The notes under the pieces: model-generated
Databases searched by the model: none
Told to the model about the DNA's origin: nothing
Seen by the model: the letters and a program-made list of their open reading frames with translations, nothing else
Translations under genes and position numbers: made by a program
Source of the DNA: Candidatus Pantoea formicae
GTDB lineage: Bacteria; Pseudomonadota; Gammaproteobacteria; Enterobacterales; Enterobacteriaceae
Length of the DNA: 64,000 bases
Direction: 5' to 3'
Assembly (NCBI RefSeq): GCF_011752625.1
Contig: NZ_VWXD01000006.1
Coordinates: 248,001-312,000 of the forward strand
Shown here: positions 56,054 to 63,681 of the stretch, piece after piece
Position numbering within the stretch: position 1 is the stretch's first letter
Layout of the letters: each line of letters begins with the position of its first letter

Positions 56054-56069
56054 CTGTATGAACATACAG
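56054..56069. promoter_or_regulatory. LexA (SOS) box upstream of the PanAT-like pair
   Basis: CTGTatgaacatACAG matches the LexA consensus CTGT-N8-ACAG, with perfect 7-bp inverted arms (CTGTATG/CATACAG). It lies 48 bp before the start of the Panacea gene, where it would overlap its promoter. Confidence 0.8.
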
Positions 56070-56249
56070 TGTTTTGATGGGTTGTGATTTTAAATCATTG
56101 CCAAATGAATGTACATGATAATAACCGATTTGGTAACAGTTACTTAGATTTTGATGGCATAACCACCTTACATACTTAATTTGAATAGTAGATTAATCTA
56201 CTTAAAGCATGAAAACACAAAAAGGATAGTTTTTTATGTCTTTAAGTGC

Positions 56250-56528
56250 TCATAAACATTCATTACTGAGTTTTTTTAGCACTTCAATCAGACAATCAAT
56301 CTGTTCTGCATTCGATGCCATCACCTCACCGGAAAACTGGTGACGAAGGAAACCGTTGTGATCGACATAGAAGAATGCATCACGCTGTGACATGTCACGA
56401 TAATCACTCAGTGGCATAAGCTGCAAATCAGTCTTACTGCCAGGCATGCCGAAGTGATCCTGATGCTCTGCCATTTTTTTGATGAACACCTGAGAATAAA
56501 TCTGGTCCTTGGTCAGGTTAGTACTCAT
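56250..56528 (-). CDS. Phage-type protein of unknown function
   Basis: A 92-residue protein with an acidic C-terminal helix (NAEQIDCLIEVLKKLSNE) and a central LMPLSDYRDMSQRDAFFYVDHNGFLRHQF segment. It is on the same strand as, and after, the replication gene and the iteron region. No family is recognised. Confidence 0.65.
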   Translation of the reverse strand: MSTNLTKDQIYSQVFIKKMAEHQDHFGMPGSKTDLQLMPLSDYRDMSQRDAFFYVDHNGFLRHQFSGEVMASNAEQIDCLIEVLKKLSNECL

Positions 56529-56878
56529 AACGCCCTCACTTTTTCGTATATATAAACAAAACGTTGTTGGTTCAGTTGGTTCAGTTAGTTCAATTTGTAA
56601 AGATGATTGTTTTAAAAGGATTATTTTTCAGAAAGTGAACCAACAGAGGCCTGTTTTGAACCAACAAATGGTGTTTTGATGTTGGTTCAGTACGACCCGC
56701 AATTTTTCTCGGCTTAAATCCTGTTGGTTCAAATAGCCAGTTTGTTGGTTCAAAATCGCTGTTTGTTGGTTCAGTGTTGGTTCAGTTTTTAAATAAAATT
56801 ATCAGTAAAATCATATGACTAATAACTTACCTATATCAGTGAACCAACTGAACCAACAAAATAGATGCTCACATGTAA
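56529..56878. repeat. Iteron array, probable origin of replication
   Basis: Eleven exact copies of the octamer TTGGTTCA (either strand) occur in this 350-bp noncoding region next to the replication gene. Direct copies start at 56567, 56576, 56682, 56724, 56745, 56766 and 56777; inverted copies start at 56636, 56657, 56840 and 56849. A near copy (ttagttca) is at 56585. AT-rich DNA separates the clusters (for example 56785-56830). Arrays of initiator-binding repeats next to the initiator gene are the hallmark of PICI and P4-like origins. Confidence 0.8.
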
Positions 56879-58948
56879 CTATTCTTCCTGTGCCTCCTGC
56901 TGATACTGCATGACATAAACATTAATCTGCCTGCCATCAATTCGCGGTGACTTACGCTGATAGCCTCTGCCACTAGCTGGCGGCGTCAGCATTCCCGATT
57001 CAGCTAAAACGCGAGCGAACTGCTTAGCGTTGAATCCCTGAGCCATCTCTTTCTCAAACGTAGCCGGGAAGGTGTAAAACACCATTGGCGAGTCGTCATG
57101 CTTCCCTCGCTCTCTGTAGCCAGCCAGGTCGCGAATAGGCATCTCTGATGGGTTATAAGGCAATGGCGCAAATCGGCTCAGGCCATGAGCATTAAGAAAC
57201 GCCTCGCACTGCTCGATGATCTGCTGGTACTCCTTGTTGCCAGTACCAAACTCTTTCACCCAGGCATTAAAGCAGTGCTGAATGGCGTCACGGCTTTGTA
57301 GCTCGGTCCAGCCGGTTATGTCCGCTCCCATTACCAGTGCAGCCTCCAGAATGGCGAACCGCTCACCCACCCTGTGTACCTGCTCACCATAGTCAGCCGG
57401 GATTAAAGCGCGCCACCGTTCCTGAGCATCTCGCACGGCCTGTTTAGCCTGCTGCTGGTGGATAGCAAGATATCGAACCCACTCGCGACCTGCTGCGCCG
57501 TGATTGGCCTGATAAGCATCTTTCAGCGCATCGGCATGCTGCTTGCCGTTCTGGTAGTCGTGGAATACTGAAGCCTTCTCCATTGGGATATTCAAAAGGC
57601 GAACCAGCTGCCCTGCCTTAACCCTTATCCCACCTGCAGAGAGGAACGTCTCGATATCCATTTCACCAGTACTGATCGCCACTGTGCGCCAGCGTTTTAG
57701 CTCCCGGTTGCCTCCCTCTTTAGCACCCTGCAGTTTTCCCGCGCCGTTAAAAAGCGTGTATGCCGATGTGGCCACATCTTTAGCGCTGCTGCCCTGTCCA
57801 ATCTCATCAAGCGGTAACAGGCTGTCATTGTGCGCTTCAGCTTCGTTGGCGATCCCCAATGCAGTGCCGTACCACGTAAGACGCAATGCATCAGGCTCCC
57901 CCCATAAGCTGCTGCCGATATTGGCCGTGGTTGTCTTACCGGCACTCGACTGTTCGAACAGGTGAACCCCGAACCCATCAGCGCCCACCAGTCCAATTAG
58001 CGGCGCAGAGAGCGCGGCAGCAACCCCCAGCATCATTGACGGGTTACCGCATGCCAGACGTGATACTGATTTCTTCCAGCTGTCAGGCGTTCCCGATACT
58101 GCATAGCCAGATGCGGCAGCACTGCGACCATTAAACAGGATTGGCGTCTCAGGTTCTCCGATCACTTCACCGTCCGGCATGATGTAAGCGCCGTGATGCC
58201 ATCCGGTGGTTTGGCTGATTATCCATTCTTTACCGCCGCCGCTCTGCTGTAGCCAGTCAGCCAGGATAGCCCTGAATGAACTCTTAGTCGTGACGTTAAC
58301 CCCGCCAGCCTTTAATGCGCGCCAGCCGTCTCGCTCACCAATATCAGCGCTTGGAATGGGTCGGGTAATCTGCTCATTGCCTCGCGGCGAACGCCAGCGC
58401 AGCACCAGATAACGCTCTGCTCCATCACTTCCTGAACCAACCACCTCCAGAGGAGAGCAAAGCCACGTCTCATTGTTGATGATTTCACCACTTTCTTTAT
58501 CAACTTTAGGCACAACCCAATACACACCATCCTTTCGGCTAACAATGCGAGGCTTGAGATCGTCCTGAAGTTTCTCCTTACTGAGTGACTGAATTTCTGC
58601 TTTTGTCATGGGGAAAAGGCGGTTGATACGGTCAGAATCACGCAGCAGAGCTTTAGTCGCCCCATCCCCTATAAAACTGCTGACAAGCGCAACGCGATTC
58701 TTACGCTGCTTATCTTTGTCGGTCAGTATGAATCCATTTTCACAAAGCCATTCATACGTAACGCCATCACCTGGAGTGATCGCCATCATCTTTCTGGCTA
58801 GCGCACCGTAAGGTGCAGTTTTATCTTTGTGCCTCGCTGCAGCTGCACTGGTTTCCTTTCTGTCTGGTGAGTGACCATTCATCCAGCGATAGACACATGA
58901 AAATAGCGCGTCCGACATTTCCTCAAGGTTGATAGCAACATCAGTCAT
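56879..58948 (-). CDS. DUF927 replication protein (primase/helicase-like)
   Basis: A 689-residue protein of the DUF927 family found in satellites and plasmids, in which it is linked to replication. The ATPase core shows Walker A EQSSAGKTTTAN (about residue 330) and a likely Walker B LLPLDEIGQ. A classic zinc-finger TOPRIM primase is not apparent; the first 250 residues are less typical. The ATG at 58948 has a gggggc site and overlaps the preceding gene by 8 bp. The origin-like iterons follow its 3' end. Confidence 0.85.
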   Translation of the reverse strand: MTDVAINLEEMSDALFSCVYRWMNGHSPDRKETSAAAARHKDKTAPYGALARKMMAITPGDGVTYEWLCENGFILTDKDKQRKNRVALVSSFIGDGATKALLRDSDRINRLFPMTKAEIQSLSKEKLQDDLKPRIVSRKDGVYWVVPKVDKESGEIINNETWLCSPLEVVGSGSDGAERYLVLRWRSPRGNEQITRPIPSADIGERDGWRALKAGGVNVTTKSSFRAILADWLQQSGGGKEWIISQTTGWHHGAYIMPDGEVIGEPETPILFNGRSAAASGYAVSGTPDSWKKSVSRLACGNPSMMLGVAAALSAPLIGLVGADGFGVHLFEQSSAGKTTTANIGSSLWGEPDALRLTWYGTALGIANEAEAHNDSLLPLDEIGQGSSAKDVATSAYTLFNGAGKLQGAKEGGNRELKRWRTVAISTGEMDIETFLSAGGIRVKAGQLVRLLNIPMEKASVFHDYQNGKQHADALKDAYQANHGAAGREWVRYLAIHQQQAKQAVRDAQERWRALIPADYGEQVHRVGERFAILEAALVMGADITGWTELQSRDAIQHCFNAWVKEFGTGNKEYQQIIEQCEAFLNAHGLSRFAPLPYNPSEMPIRDLAGYRERGKHDDSPMVFYTFPATFEKEMAQGFNAKQFARVLAESGMLTPPASGRGYQRKSPRIDGRQINVYVMQYQQEAQEE

Positions 58949-59255
58949 GATTTGCCCCCGCCTGAGCATTGCGCACTCTCATCTCATGCTCAACAAGCCC
59001 GCTGTTATGTTCCAGCGCCTGGGCAATGCGCGGTAAATTTCTCAGTACAGAACCAACCAGGAACAAATCTCGCTTGGCATCGGTGTCCGGGTAATCTTCG
59101 CTTTGGCTCGCTTCAAACGTTAAATTGCCAATCAGCGAAAGGGCCGAGTTAATAGCCATAACTGCGCTATGGCAGTTGTCGCCGTATTCCTGAAGTGATT
59201 CTGTCGGAACTTCCGCAAGGGTGTGTTTAATCAGTGCGTGATAGATATCAGCCAT
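58941..59255 (-). CDS. Small island protein upstream of the replication gene
   Basis: A 104-residue protein starting ADIYHALIKHTL. It lies between small genes on the same strand and overlaps the replication gene by 8 bp. The pattern LRNLPRIAQALEHNSGLVEHEMRVR is helical. I do not recognise a family. Confidence 0.65.
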   Translation of the reverse strand: MADIYHALIKHTLAEVPTESLQEYGDNCHSAVMAINSALSLIGNLTFEASQSEDYPDTDAKRDLFLVGSVLRNLPRIAQALEHNSGLVEHEMRVRNAQAGANHD

Positions 59256-59466
59256 TGTTTGCACCCTCCAGCATCGCCTGATCCATGTCCTGGCTGACGC
59301 CGCGAACGATGTTATTGATTCCAGCAATAGCGGCGGTAACGTCGTCTCCTTCCATCTCAGTGCTGCCATGCTCAAGAGCAATCAGTAACGCACAGGCTTG
59401 ATGCAGACCCTGCATTCCGGTGTTGAAACGAGATGAACCGACAGATGTGATGTTTGCTTTAGGCAT
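59248..59466 (-). CDS. Small island protein of unknown function
   Basis: A 72-residue protein (start PKANITSVGSSRFN), largely helical, overlapping the next gene by 8 bp. It belongs to the string of small early genes before the replication protein. Family not recognised. Confidence 0.6.
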   Translation of the reverse strand: MPKANITSVGSSRFNTGMQGLHQACALLIALEHGSTEMEGDDVTAAIAGINNIVRGVSQDMDQAMLEGANNG

Positions 59467-59473
59467 GTTCCAC

Positions 59474-59656
59474 CTACGGCAAGTGGCTTTCGGCAAGCAT
59501 AAAGGCGGCAACCTGACCTGACAGCTTTTCTGCCAGTTCAATTAAGTTTTCACGGTCAACGCTGGACACCCCATCACCGCTACCAACCAGCACCACCAGA
59601 AGTGAATTAAGTTGCGCTGCAGTGTATGCGTACTGTTTCATCTCTTGTTTATGCAT
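59474..59656 (-). CDS. Small island protein of unknown function
   Basis: A 60-residue protein with the repeated helical pattern LNSLLVVLVGSGDGVSSVD and ENLIELAEKL. It overlaps its upstream neighbour by 8 bp, which supports an operon. A second start at residue 6 is possible. Confidence 0.55.
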   Translation of the reverse strand: MHKQEMKQYAYTAAQLNSLLVVLVGSGDGVSSVDRENLIELAEKLSGQVAAFMLAESHLP

Positions 59657-59855
59657 GGCGAACCTCCGCAGGCAGACGGCCAGCGAATACCATTACGCAA
59701 CCTTGCGGTGATTGCTCTCGGGCTTCGCGTTCTGTGGTGGCGGTGATGTGGATTACGTGGCTATCTGTGGCGCTGAGTGCCATGAATCGCCAAGTGAAGA
59801 ATTTAGTATTGTATGTAAATTCAGGGTGAGTTTGGGTATGCTGATGTTCAGCCAT
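59649..59855 (-). CDS. Small satellite-type protein (first gene of the replication operon)
   Basis: A 68-residue protein (start MAEHQHTQTHPEF) with a conserved-looking end T-T-E-R-E-A-R-E-x-x-P-Q-G-x-V-M-V-F-A-G-R-L-P, a type of small ORF often found upstream of satellite primases. The frame stays open up to 60548, but the ATG at 59855 is the sensible start: upstream DNA holds operators and another gene. Function unknown. Confidence 0.6.
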   Translation of the reverse strand: MAEHQHTQTHPEFTYNTKFFTWRFMALSATDSHVIHITATTEREAREQSPQGCVMVFAGRLPAEVRHA

Positions 59856-59945
59856 AATGTAAGCCTCGATTACGTTGTGGTAAGAGGCCCGGTTAGTGTT
59901 AGCGCACTGCCGGGCTTCGTCGTTTCTGGTCACTAACTCAAATGA

Positions 59946-60025
59946 GGTGAACACCACCAATATATTAACAGGTGAACACCACGTCAATGTTTGATTTGAG
60001 AATTTTCTCAGGCATACTGAACACC
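59946..60025. promoter_or_regulatory. Operator cluster between the repressor and replication operon
   Basis: The palindrome GGTGAACACC occurs at 59946-59955 and 59971-59980, with a one-arm-degenerate third copy (actgaacacc) at 60016-60025. The cluster lies between the divergent repressor-like gene (start 60049) and the replication operon (start 59855), where a master repressor would bind both promoters. Confidence 0.65.
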
Positions 60026-60048
60026 ACCAAGAACACGGAGATTCAGTA

Positions 60049-60234
60049 ATGGCAACGGGTAGAAGGAATAATAAATCACTGCAAGTGTCAGTTAGGCTCC
60101 CCCTAGAAGATTTGGAATTGATTGAAAAAGTGAAAGAATCAGACGAAAGCATCGCTGGTTTTTTGATTGCCGCTGCCAAAACAGAAATCAAAAGACGACA
60201 GAGAAAATCAGCTCGTGATGAAACAAAAAGCTGA
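60049..60234 (+). CDS. Ribbon-helix-helix repressor-like protein (YlcI/YnfO-type)
   Basis: A 61-residue basic protein with the ribbon-helix-helix pattern: strand LQVSVRLPLEDLELIEKVK, second helix ESIAGFLIAAAKTEIKRR. It is the only gene on the plus strand in the right half of the island and is divergent from the replication operon across an operator cluster. It is the best candidate for the island's master repressor; this is inferred from context. Confidence 0.65.
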   Translation: MATGRRNNKSLQVSVRLPLEDLELIEKVKESDESIAGFLIAAAKTEIKRRQRKSARDETKS

Positions 60235-60241
60235 TAAAAAT

Positions 60242-60372
60242 CAGCGGACTCAAAATTGAGCTGGCGAGATTTTGAGCCAAAAAGCTGAATAAAATCAGTG
60301 GGCTCAAAATTCAGCCAGCAAGGCACTGAGAAAAAAATATTAATAAAAACAGCGGGCTCAAAATTGAGCCGG
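60242..60372 (+). repeat. Three 54-bp-spaced hairpin repeats
   Basis: The 23-bp unit cagcgggctcaaaattgagcc(gg) occurs at 60242-60264, 60296-60318 and 60350-60372, exactly 54 bp apart. Its centre gctcaaaattgagc can form a stem. It lies downstream of the repressor-like gene and before the Rha-like gene's stop, so the copies could be terminators or protein-binding sites. Confidence 0.75.
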
Positions 60373-60528
60373 TTGAAACTTAACTGCGCCAAAGACGCGG
60401 CGGTCCGAGGGGTGTACTGCATTGCGGCATACCCAGAAGGATTGACCAGTCCGATCACTGTGATATCCTGGAATCTCGAATTCGAAGTGGTAAGTTGACA
60501 TGAGCGGCTCTGCAAAGCCGCTTTTGTT

Positions 60529-61236
60529 TTATTCAGCATTTGCATCACCTCCCTTCAGCATCCCAGCCTCTACCAGCTTCTGAACCAACCAAATTTCACC
60601 CTTGCCGCTTAATGAAGTGGAGAATGACGCCCGTCGCTCTCCGTTGGCTTCGTAGTGGCTATGGCGAACGGCAAAGTAACCCCGGTCGATGTATCTCTGT
60701 AGAGGCAGGTTGTGTCGCTGTCCACCAGCGATGAGAATGCCGTTATCCCGCATCCATTCGAATAGCTTCAGCGGACCAAGGCCAACCGTTTTGGCGAAGT
60801 TGGGAATTGATATGCCTTTGGTGATTTCAGCAATGCGATCGGCGAACTCTACCTTGGGCGATGCGGCTTCAATCTGGGCTTGTTGGTGTATGGTCTGCTC
60901 AGCCAGGTCAGCAGCTAAGCGCAGCGCCTCTGGCAAAGATGGCAATGACTGTCCTGCGCTCTCTAACTCACGTATGCGCTTAATCACTTTCATGCGGAGC
61001 GATGCGCTATAACCAGTGATCAAGCATTCCGTGTGTTCACGGTCCAGGTGATATTCATTCTGTTGGCGGTTCATGCTGTCAAAATAGATGTGAGCAAATT
61101 TGCTCGTATCTTCCTGAAGCTGAGAAAGCATGACCTCAATGTCGCGTTTAACATCCGGGTGGCGCTTGCCAATGAGGTTGGCAATCTCACGACTGGTCAT
61201 TTTTAAAGGGCCGGTGCCCTGAATGGTTAAATTCAT
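60529..61236 (-). CDS. Rha-family phage regulatory protein with KilAC antirepressor domain
   Basis: A 235-residue protein. Residues 12-90 form the Rha domain (MTSREIANLIGKRHPDVKRDIEVML; ECLITGYSASLRMKVIKRIRELE). Residues about 125-235 form the KilAC/ANT domain (SIPNFAKTVGLGPLKLFEWMRDNGIL). Such proteins act as phage regulators or antirepressors. The ATG at 61236 has a gaggtg ribosome site; longer frames run through the AlpA gene. Confidence 0.85.
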   Translation of the reverse strand: MNLTIQGTGPLKMTSREIANLIGKRHPDVKRDIEVMLSQLQEDTSKFAHIYFDSMNRQQNEYHLDREHTECLITGYSASLRMKVIKRIRELESAGQSLPSLPEALRLAADLAEQTIHQQAQIEAASPKVEFADRIAEITKGISIPNFAKTVGLGPLKLFEWMRDNGILIAGGQRHNLPLQRYIDRGYFAVRHSHYEANGERRASFSTSLSGKGEIWLVQKLVEAGMLKGGDANAE

Positions 61237-61243
61237 GGTCACC

Positions 61244-61465
61244 TCACGCCGCGTTAGAAGAAGAAACTTTCGGGCTGTTCTGCTGCCACTCGCTGATTTC
61301 TGAAAGTAGCCAGCCAACGCGGTTGCCACCAATCTTGCGGCGAGAAGGAAATTTCCCTTCTTTTTCGAGCATGAAGCGCGTTGTTCTGGATAATCCTGTC
61401 AGATGTTTGCACTCATCTTCACGAACTATGCGGTCATTAAACTGATTAATTTGAGCTTTGTTCAT
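61244..61465 (-). CDS. alpA: AlpA-family activator
   Basis: A 73-residue DNA-binding protein with the AlpA (MerR-like helix-turn-helix) pattern: RIVREDECKHLTGLSRTTRFMLEKEGKFPSRRKIGGNRVGWLLSEISEW. In PICIs of Gram-negative bacteria AlpA activates the induction genes. The ATG at 61465 has an aggtgg ribosome site; an in-frame GTG lies 12 bp earlier. The site sits inside a hairpin (61470-61503). Confidence 0.85.
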   Translation of the reverse strand: MNKAQINQFNDRIVREDECKHLTGLSRTTRFMLEKEGKFPSRRKIGGNRVGWLLSEISEWQQNSPKVSSSNAA

Positions 61466-61469
61466 ATTT

Positions 61470-61503
61470 AAATCCACCTGTTCAAATGTGTTCAGGTGGA
61501 TTT
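61470..61503 (-). promoter_or_regulatory. Hairpin covering the alpA ribosome site
   Basis: A perfect 11-bp inverted repeat (aaatccacctg/caggtggattt, 12-nt loop) ends 4 bp before the alpA ATG. One arm contains the aggtgg ribosome site. It could block alpA translation until the hairpin is opened; it could also be an operator. Confidence 0.6.
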
Positions 61504-61554
61504 AATGACGTTTTGCTTTTGAGTAAGGTGATATCACATACACAGAAGGTGATA

Positions 61555-62262
61555 TCACTTTCTTCCCAAGTATCTCCTCCACGTTTGGATATGCATCTGG
61601 GGCATTTCAACCCCTCGCGAAGCCGCAATGCTTTCAACAAGAGCCACAACCTTTTCAGCTGGCGTTTCATCAACATCAACATCATTAAACTCAGGTATTA
61701 ACTTAATTAACTGAGGTATAATTTCAGCCTTTTTAGCAATGGTTTTATTTGACTCAGTCGCCTCCCTGCGAGACATTGAAGAAATATCTTTTTCTAATAT
61801 ACATATTTTCCGCTTTTCTATAGTAACTTCACCACGCAGAAAATTAATATCCAAAGGATAGTCACCGCCCCCTAAATCTCTTTCTGATGATAATTGCTGA
61901 ACAAATATTTCGTCATCACCAAATTCTAATGGGGAAAGATACAAACCATCTACATAGAATAACCCATCTATAGTTCCAGCATAGTAACCAGATGATATTA
62001 TTGCATCGTAATTGTTAATTTTTTTAATATCATAAACGGACCATTGTTCTCCAGTAATCGAGGAAAAACAATCTATACGCCTCACAAGTTCTTCAGTCAT
62101 GTTAAGGTGCATAAGCTTGCCGTCATCCAACTTGAAATTGTTCATAAAAACATAGGCATCTAGTTCACCTATTGCAATTAAGTGCAATACGTCACTTTCT
62201 TGGCATTGCATTCTTTTTGCTGCTTCAGTAATTGGATAGTATTTTCTGGCAGGCAGGTTCAT
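61555..62262 (-). CDS. Island protein of unknown function between int and alpA
   Basis: A 235-residue protein. The N-terminus (YYPITEAAKRMQCQESDVLHLIAIGELDAYVF) looks like a helix-turn-helix of the excisionase/MerR type. The middle (about 70-150) is beta-rich and the C-terminus (QLIKLIPEFN ... IQTWRRYLGRK) is helical and basic. It overlaps the int stop by 4 bp, so it is co-expressed with integrase. I do not recognise a family. Confidence 0.65.
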   Translation of the reverse strand: MNLPARKYYPITEAAKRMQCQESDVLHLIAIGELDAYVFMNNFKLDDGKLMHLNMTEELVRRIDCFSSITGEQWSVYDIKKINNYDAIISSGYYAGTIDGLFYVDGLYLSPLEFGDDEIFVQQLSSERDLGGGDYPLDINFLRGEVTIEKRKICILEKDISSMSRREATESNKTIAKKAEIIPQLIKLIPEFNDVDVDETPAEKVVALVESIAASRGVEMPQMHIQTWRRYLGRK

Positions 62263-63482
62263 TTAATTACCTTCATTAAAACAATATTATCGTGACTTGC
62301 TGAAATTAATATTAGCCTATCCATCCATTTATTCAGTGCGTCTAGTTTCTCAGGTAGGTACTGACTGCGGTTGTATACCGCCATGACGCCGCCCAGCGTA
62401 TGCCCCAACAACTGCTCCACAACGTGCGGCGCGATGCCCATATTGTTTAACGTGGTGGCAAACGTACGGCGAATATCATGAAGCGTCCAGGCATTCTCAT
62501 GCCCGAGCCTTTTATAAAGCATCCTGCCCCACTGACTGACGGCTTCAGGCTTTTTCATTTCACCGAGCAACAGCCCGGATGGCTTGTTTTCTTGAAGCAA
62601 CTGCGCCACGAAATCCCGAATATCTACCGGGATTGGCCTGACAATACGCTCGCCGCCTTTACTGTGCTCACGTGGCACCGTCCAGACCCAATCTTTCAAA
62701 TCCCATTCACCGATGGTGGATAGCCTTAATTCCTGCGTCCTGCATCCAAACACGATCAGCAGGCGCAACAGTGCGGAGTAATACGGCTGGAATTTAAGGC
62801 CAAATGTCTCACGCCATACATCAGCCAGCTCCTGCGCGCTGTGCTCTCTGTCGCGCTTGTCTTGTTTACGGCCAACATCATCAATCGTCAGATCGTTAAG
62901 AGCGTTGCTTTCTGCATAGCGGTGCACCCTGCAGAACTTCAAAGCTTGTTTGCACATCTGCAGAAGGTAACCGGCTGCTACTGGAGCGTTAGCACGAACG
63001 CGGCTGAAGCATTCCAGCCAGTGCCGGGTTTCACACATGGAGAGCGGGTACTCCCCAATATATGGGTAGATATGTCGCCTGAGTTGCTCTTTATGTTTAG
63101 CAACGTTGGATCGCCTGTGAGCTGCGTATTCCGCTATCCAGTATTCAAGCGCCTCTTTGACTGTGACCGGCTTGAGTGATTCCTGCTTACTGATGCCTAA
63201 CTGGTGCTTAGGGTTCTGACCTTCAGCGAGCCATCTGCGGCACTGCTCGCGCATCTCCCTGGCTGCTTTCAAGGATAATGAAGGGTAATTGCCCAACTTC
63301 AGACGCTGCGGTGTTGTCTCGCGGCCACCTATGCGATACGTGAAAAACCAGGTCATCAGACCTGATTTTGATACCTTTACTGTCAGGCCTTCACCATCTG
63401 CATAAAAGTTATCTGACGGGCTCTCTCTGCCGATCATCTTCCTTAGTGACGTGTCTGAAAGCTTGTTTGTTCCACCAGCCAT
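62259..63482 (-). CDS. int: Tyrosine integrase (DUF4102 family)
   Basis: Site-specific recombinase of 407 residues that inserts and excises the island at fis. An N-terminal DUF4102 arm-binding domain (about 5-90), a core-binding domain and the catalytic domain are present. The active residues are R248 (FGCRTQEL), H335-x-x-R338 (LHDIRRTF), H361 (LLGHTLGG) and the nucleophile Y370. It is next to the attR end, as usual. Confidence 0.94.
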   Translation of the reverse strand: MAGGTNKLSDTSLRKMIGRESPSDNFYADGEGLTVKVSKSGLMTWFFTYRIGGRETTPQRLKLGNYPSLSLKAAREMREQCRRWLAEGQNPKHQLGISKQESLKPVTVKEALEYWIAEYAAHRRSNVAKHKEQLRRHIYPYIGEYPLSMCETRHWLECFSRVRANAPVAAGYLLQMCKQALKFCRVHRYAESNALNDLTIDDVGRKQDKRDREHSAQELADVWRETFGLKFQPYYSALLRLLIVFGCRTQELRLSTIGEWDLKDWVWTVPREHSKGGERIVRPIPVDIRDFVAQLLQENKPSGLLLGEMKKPEAVSQWGRMLYKRLGHENAWTLHDIRRTFATTLNNMGIAPHVVEQLLGHTLGGVMAVYNRSQYLPEKLDALNKWMDRLILISASHDNIVLMKVIK

Positions 63483-63515
63483 TCTAAGCCCACAACATTA
63501 GTTCATTTGCGAAAT

Positions 63516-63578
63516 AGACTACACTATAGACTGCACACCTGTCTGTTTCTCCGCGAACATTTATGAACTCACCTGAAC
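63516..63578 (+). repeat. Right terminal repeat, probable integrase arm sites
   Basis: This is the partner of the left repeat: AGACTRCAC at 63516-63524 and 63528-63536, and the gaac block at 63555-63578, with a 9-nt longer centre. It lies 34 bp upstream of the integrase start. Confidence 0.6.
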
Positions 63579-63661
63579 GATTAATCCCTTAAAACCATTA
63601 ATATCAATTGCTTGTTATAGCACCATGGAACTACGCCGAACCTATCAGAACATGAGGTCGG

Positions 63662-63681
63662 AAAATACGGCATGAACTAAT
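63662..63681 (+). other. attR core
   Basis: This second copy of the 20-bp fis-end repeat is followed by the DNA that used to lie behind fis. Confidence 0.92.

Larger units (their letters stand above)
46603..63681. mobile_element. Integrated capsid-forming phage satellite (cfPICI-like), 17.1 kb, at the 3' end of fis
   Basis: The element is bounded by a perfect 20-bp direct repeat. In minus-strand order it carries integrase, AlpA-like activator, Rha/KilAC protein, a block of small genes, DUF927 replication protein, iteron origin, PanAT-like pair, HK97-type major capsid, protease, portal, connector, HNH endonuclease, terS and terL, a gpI-like protein and an excisionase-like gene. It has no tail tube, tape measure, fibre, holin or lysin genes. 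This gene set and order correspond to capsid-forming phage-inducible chromosomal islands, which build their own capsids and borrow helper tails. The alternative is a defective siphophage that lost its tail module; the size, AlpA and the DUF927 replication block favour a satellite. Confidence 0.85.

Noticed and set aside
60242..60372. CRISPR array
   Set aside because: Only three units, with non-unique, related spacers and no cas genes; better described as hairpin repeats.
59649..60548. 299-codon minus-strand frame
   Set aside because: Only the last 68 codons look like a gene; the rest crosses the operators, the repressor-like gene and the tandem repeats.
46603..63681. Complete prophage
   Set aside because: No tail tube, tape measure, fibre, holin or lysin genes and only 17 kb; the content fits a satellite better.
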